Assembly: GCF_028890485.2 (NCBI RefSeq)
Contig: NZ_JARCHV010000003.1
Span: 62,001 to 126,000, forward strand
From: Planococcus sp. SK3692
GTDB taxonomy: Bacteria > Bacillota > Bacilli > Bacillales_A > Planococcaceae
DNA: 64,000 nucleotides
Direction: 5' to 3'
The number at the start of each line of letters is the position of its first letter. Positions within the stretch are counted from its first letter, which is position 1. A program made the translations under genes and the position numbers. The notes below the pieces were generated by a model, which was not told where the DNA came from, made no database searches, and saw only the letters and a list, made by a program, of their open reading frames with translations. Of the stretch, positions 61,349-64,000 are shown in pieces.

Positions 61349-61373
61349 AACTCAATGGTGATGAAAACTTTTC

Positions 61374-61402
61374 AGAGACCGTCAAAATGACGGTCTCTTT
61401 TT
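61374..61402 (+). terminator. Intrinsic terminator
   Basis: AGAGACCGTC (61374-61383) pairs perfectly with GACGGTCTCT (61389-61398), followed by TTTTAT. Confidence 0.9.
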
Positions 61403-61497
61403 ATATGTGTCCACCATGTGCAATACAATTGTCCGCTCGTTGGAAGGACGATTCCACTCCTTTAATGCGAGAATCCGCTTTTTCATCTCAAGGCTTT

Positions 61498-61545
61498 GCG
61501 CAAAAGGCTTATTTTCTTTAATCCTTACGCAAAATGGTTTATAAT
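61498..61545 (+). promoter_or_regulatory. mqo leader: -10 and imperfect direct repeats
   Basis: A TATAAT (61540-61545) lies 115 bases before the mqo start, with only a weak -35. Imperfect direct repeats GCGCAAAAGGCTTAT (61498-61512) and ACGCAAAATGGTTTAT (61527-61542) precede or overlap it and could bind a regulator. The remainder of the gap 61403-61660 shows no gene. Confidence 0.4.
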
Positions 61546-61660
61546 TGTCCGTTAGTAGTAGAAGTTTTGTGTCACATAGGCATACAATAGATGATGGATT
61601 TAACACGGAAGCGGTGGACTCGAAAAGCCGCTAATACTTGCGTAGAAAAGGAAGGTATAC

Positions 61661-63190
61661 ATGAGCAATAGAGAAACTGATACAGATGTAATCTTAATCG
61701 GTGCTGGTATTATGAGTGCGACTCTGGGGATTCTCCTGAAAGAATTATCTCCGGACATGAAAATCAATGTGTTCGAGAAATTGTCGAGCCCAGGCGAAGA
61801 AAGTTCAAACGAATGGAACAACGCCGGTACTGGCCACGCAGCTCTTTGTGAATTGAACTATACGAAAGAAAAACCGGACGGCACGATGGATATCAGCAAA
61901 GCCATCGACGTCAACGAACAATTCCAAGTATCGGCCCAGTTCTGGTCCCATCTTGTGAAAACGGGCTTGTTGAAAAATCCGGAAGAATTCATTCGCCCGC
62001 TACCGCACATCAGCATGGTGCAAGGCGAAGACAATATCCGCTTTTTGAAAAAGCGTTTCGACGCAATGGCTAAAAATCCGCTCTTTACGGGCATGGAATT
62101 TTCCGATGATCCGGAAGTGCTGAAAGAATGGATGCCGTTAATAATGGCGAACCGCAAAGATCAAGAGCCGATTGCGGCGACGAAAATCGATACAGGCACG
62201 GACGTTAACTTCGGCGCTTTGACGCGTATGCTGTTCGACCGTCTCGTAAAAGAAGACGTTAAGGTCCATTACCGCCATATGGTACAGGACTTGAAACAAA
62301 TGAAGGATGGCCGTTGGTTGCTGAAAATCAAAAACCTCGAGACCGGCAAACTCGATGTACACACAGCGAAGTTCGTCTTCATCGGCGGCGGCGGCGCAAG
62401 CATCCACTTGCTCCAAAAATCCGGCATCCCAGAATCCAAGCATATCGGCGGATTCCCTGTCAGCGGCCTATTCATGGTCTGCAAAAATCCGGAAGTCATC
62501 GAGCAGCATCACGCGAAAGTCTACGGCAAAGCGAAAGTCGGCGCACCGCCGATGTCCGTGCCTCACTTGGACACACGCTTTATCGACGACAAGAAATCCT
62601 TGTTGTTCGGGCCGTTCGCAGGCTTTACGCCGAAGTTCCTGAAAACCGGCTCTTATATGGACTTGGTGGCATCCGTCAAGCCGAATAACGTCTTGACGAT
62701 GCTATCAGGCGGAGCGAAAAACTTGTCACTGACGCAATACTTGATCCAACAAGTCATCCAGTCGAAAGAACAGCGCATGGAAGAATTGCGCGAATTCATT
62801 CCGGCTGCGAAAAGCGAGGACTGGGAACTCGTCGTCGCAGGACAACGCGTCCAGGTCATCAAAGATACTGATGCAGGCGGCAAAGGCACGCTGCAATTCG
62901 GTACGGAGCTTGTCACTTCGGCTGATGGCAGCATCTCCGCTCTGCTCGGGGCATCGCCTGGTGCTTCGACAGCAGTGCACGTTATGCTGAAGCTGCTCGC
63001 TAGCTGCTTCCCTCAGGAGCTCGACAAATGGGAGCCGCAAATAAAGGAAATGATTCCGTCTTACGGGAAATCCTTAATGAACAACGAAGAGCTATTGAAA
63101 CATGTGCACAAATACACAGCAGAAACGCTGGATTTGAATGAAGTGAAACCGGCTGACCACGCGCCGGAAGATTTGACACCGCAAATTTAA
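61661..63190 (+). CDS. mqo: Malate:quinone oxidoreductase
   Basis: Mqo oxidises malate to oxaloacetate and passes electrons to the quinone pool at the membrane, an FAD-dependent TCA cycle step. 509 residues. The FAD motif is [12 protein letters not shown] near 12-23. [26 protein letters not shown] and [13 protein letters not shown] are strongly conserved in Mqo, and [14 protein letters not shown] lies near the C-terminus. GGAAGG precedes the ATG. It fits metabolically with the carboxylate uptake genes at 7-13 kb. A strong terminator follows. Confidence 0.97.
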   Translation: MSNRETDTDVILIGAGIMSATLGILLKELSPDMKINVFEKLSSPGEESSNEWNNAGTGHAALCELNYTKEKPDGTMDISKAIDVNEQFQVSAQFWSHLVKTGLLKNPEEFIRPLPHISMVQGEDNIRFLKKRFDAMAKNPLFTGMEFSDDPEVLKEWMPLIMANRKDQEPIAATKIDTGTDVNFGALTRMLFDRLVKEDVKVHYRHMVQDLKQMKDGRWLLKIKNLETGKLDVHTAKFVFIGGGGASIHLLQKSGIPESKHIGGFPVSGLFMVCKNPEVIEQHHAKVYGKAKVGAPPMSVPHLDTRFIDDKKSLLFGPFAGFTPKFLKTGSYMDLVASVKPNNVLTMLSGGAKNLSLTQYLIQQVIQSKEQRMEELREFIPAAKSEDWELVVAGQRVQVIKDTDAGGKGTLQFGTELVTSADGSISALLGASPGASTAVHVMLKLLASCFPQELDKWEPQIKEMIPSYGKSLMNNEELLKHVHKYTAETLDLNEVKPADHAPEDLTPQI

Positions 63191-63195
63191 ACGAT

Positions 63196-63230
63196 AAAAA
63201 AACCGCTGAGAATTTCTCAGCGGTTTTTTT
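63196..63230. terminator. Terminator after mqo
   Basis: The AAAAAACCGCTGAGAA and TTCTCAGCGGTTTTTT arms pair perfectly over 16 bp. A- and T-runs make it able to act in both directions. Confidence 0.92.
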
Positions 63231-63271
63231 GTATTAATTGGCTAGCCAGCTCCAAAAAAGGCGATAGAAAA

Positions 63272-63297
63272 CCCCTTGCCGATTTTTCGGCAAGGGG
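63272..63297 (-). terminator. Terminator of the ECF S-component gene
   Basis: CCCCTTGCCG (63272-63281) pairs perfectly with CGGCAAGGGG (63288-63297). On the minus strand a short T-run follows. Confidence 0.85.
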
Positions 63298-63304
63298 TGA
63301 GTGC

Positions 63305-63841
63305 TTAATTTCTGAAGTAAGGCGTTTTCTTCAACGCGGCTACGACCGGGATGGCGAGTGCCAAACCGACTGCGTTTTGCACGAGGTTTCCTGGAATGGA
63401 GGCTGCCGGGATGATCCAACTGCTGAAGATGATCGCTTCACCGATATAGTAGATAGCGACCATGACAGGGATGGAAAGCGCCGCGGCCAGGATGTTGAAG
63501 CCGAGGCTTTCGCCGCCGCGCCCGCCTGACCAAGCGATTTTCCCGACCAAATAGCCTTGCAAGCCGCGGGCGATGATGGTGATTGGTGCCCAAAGCGTCC
63601 AGCCAGATACTAAATCGAAGAGCCCCATTCCGACAGCACCAGCGATAGCGCCTTTTTTCGGGCCGAACAATAGCGCTGCCGTGAACAGCATCGTCGTGCC
63701 AAGGTGGACCAGTCCGCCATTTGCCGCGATCGGCAAGCGGATATTGAGCAGCATTGTCGCCACAAAAACGAGTGCGATAAGCATCGAAGTGATGATTAAA
63801 TCGTAGGTTTTGGAACTGGAGTAAGTCGTAGTTTTTTGCAT
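63305..63841 (-). CDS. ECF transporter S component
   Basis: A 178-residue membrane protein with about six segments. The family motif near the N-terminus reads RLPIAANGGLVHLGTTMLF, followed by GPKKGAIAGAVGMGLFDLVSGW, as in the HmpT/YpdP-like substrate-binding S components of energy-coupling-factor vitamin transporters. It needs the shared EcfAAT module from elsewhere. ATG 63841 has AAGAAGGAA upstream. The vitamin (pyridoxine-, hydroxymethylpyrimidine- or other) cannot be fixed. Upstream, GTAGTT/AACTAC (63900-63914) forms a small hairpin of unknown role. Confidence 0.87.
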   Translation of the reverse strand: MQKTTTYSSSKTYDLIITSMLIALVFVATMLLNIRLPIAANGGLVHLGTTMLFTAALLFGPKKGAIAGAVGMGLFDLVSGWTLWAPITIIARGLQGYLVGKIAWSGGRGGESLGFNILAAALSIPVMVAIYYIGEAIIFSSWIIPAASIPGNLVQNAVGLALAIPVVAALKKTPYFRN

Positions 63842-64000
63842 GAAACGATTCCTTCTTTCTTGGACATTCCTCAGGCACAAAGCCCACCAGTGATGCCATG
63901 TAGTTTTGAACTACTGTAGCAAGGAATTGACCTAGTTAAAAGTATCAATTCTGAATAATTTTTAGGGGTCAGTTTTAAGGTGGATCTAGAGTGCAAAGCT

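Noticed and set aside
63842..64000. Vitamin riboswitch ahead of the ECF S component
   Set aside because: No TPP, FMN, THF, cobalamin or preQ1 core could be recognised; only small inverted repeats are visible.

Overview
The window reads as a chromosomal segment of a low-to-moderate-GC Gram-positive bacterium of the Bacillota, most likely Planococcaceae (Planococcus-like). The reasons are strong AGGAGG-type ribosome sites with frequent GTG/TTG starts, lipobox-type solute-binding lipoproteins, SAM-I riboswitches, PerR/Fur/Zur-type boxes, a CcpA-like cre and Bacillales-restricted families (CxxH/CxxC protein next to rlmH, DUF1846, DUF4317, DUF4256, DUF3953). The genus is inference. The segment is probably close to the replication origin: rlmH is origin-proximal in many Bacillota, a cluster of five DnaA boxes lies in bases 29-302, and two parS-like sites lie at 6317 and 45865. 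No rRNA, tRNA, CRISPR array, transposase or prophage was seen.

Layout. 0-7 kb: DnaA boxes, CxxH/CxxC protein, rlmH, DUF1846 protein, an SDR, a GNAT, a DUF4230 lipoprotein-like protein, a nucleoside hydrolase and an NAD(P)-binding protein. 7-13.4 kb: a citrate/malate-type two-component system, an esterase, a 2-hydroxycarboxylate transporter preceded by tandem direct repeats and a cre-like site, and an AEC permease. 13.5-16.5 kb: DUF4317, then an AT-rich islet with a frameshifted HipA-like kinase and a partner fusing a HipA-N-like region to a HIRAN domain. 16.6-19.5 kb: a deaminase and ahpCF under a PerR-type box. 19.7-26.7 kb: a LacI-type regulator, TIM-barrel epimerase, ribose-type ABC transporter and Gfo/Idh oxidoreductase, tied together by three similar operators.

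26.9-39 kb: a sarcosine/N-methyl-tryptophan-type oxidase; a SAM-riboswitch operon of a polar amino acid ABC transporter plus homocysteine S-methyltransferase (probably S-methylmethionine salvage); an esterase; and a second, divergent SAM riboswitch followed by a 31-codon ORF, a dispersed repeat and a five-gene peptide-type ABC operon. 39-46.5 kb: small conserved genes, a PadR/DUF4188 pair, katG, a lipoprotein, DUF4256, a parS-like site and a LURP-one protein. 46.5-52 kb: a further solute-binding lipoprotein, an M42 aminopeptidase and a Fur-box siderophore-binding protein. 52-58.3 kb: a five-gene nickel/peptide-type ABC operon plus MATE exporter behind two Zur-like boxes (probable zinc or zinc-metallophore uptake). 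58.4-64 kb: small membrane proteins, an SDR, DNA-3-methyladenine glycosylase I, malate:quinone oxidoreductase and an ECF S component.

Common threads are solute uptake (at least six ABC systems), metal and peroxide stress control, and C4-dicarboxylate use (sensor/regulator, 2HCT transporter, Mqo). The features most worth follow-up are the HipA/HIRAN islet with its 13-G tract, the Zur-controlled Nik/Opp operon, the two SAM-riboswitch loci, and a family of about 170-bp intergenic repeats present three times.
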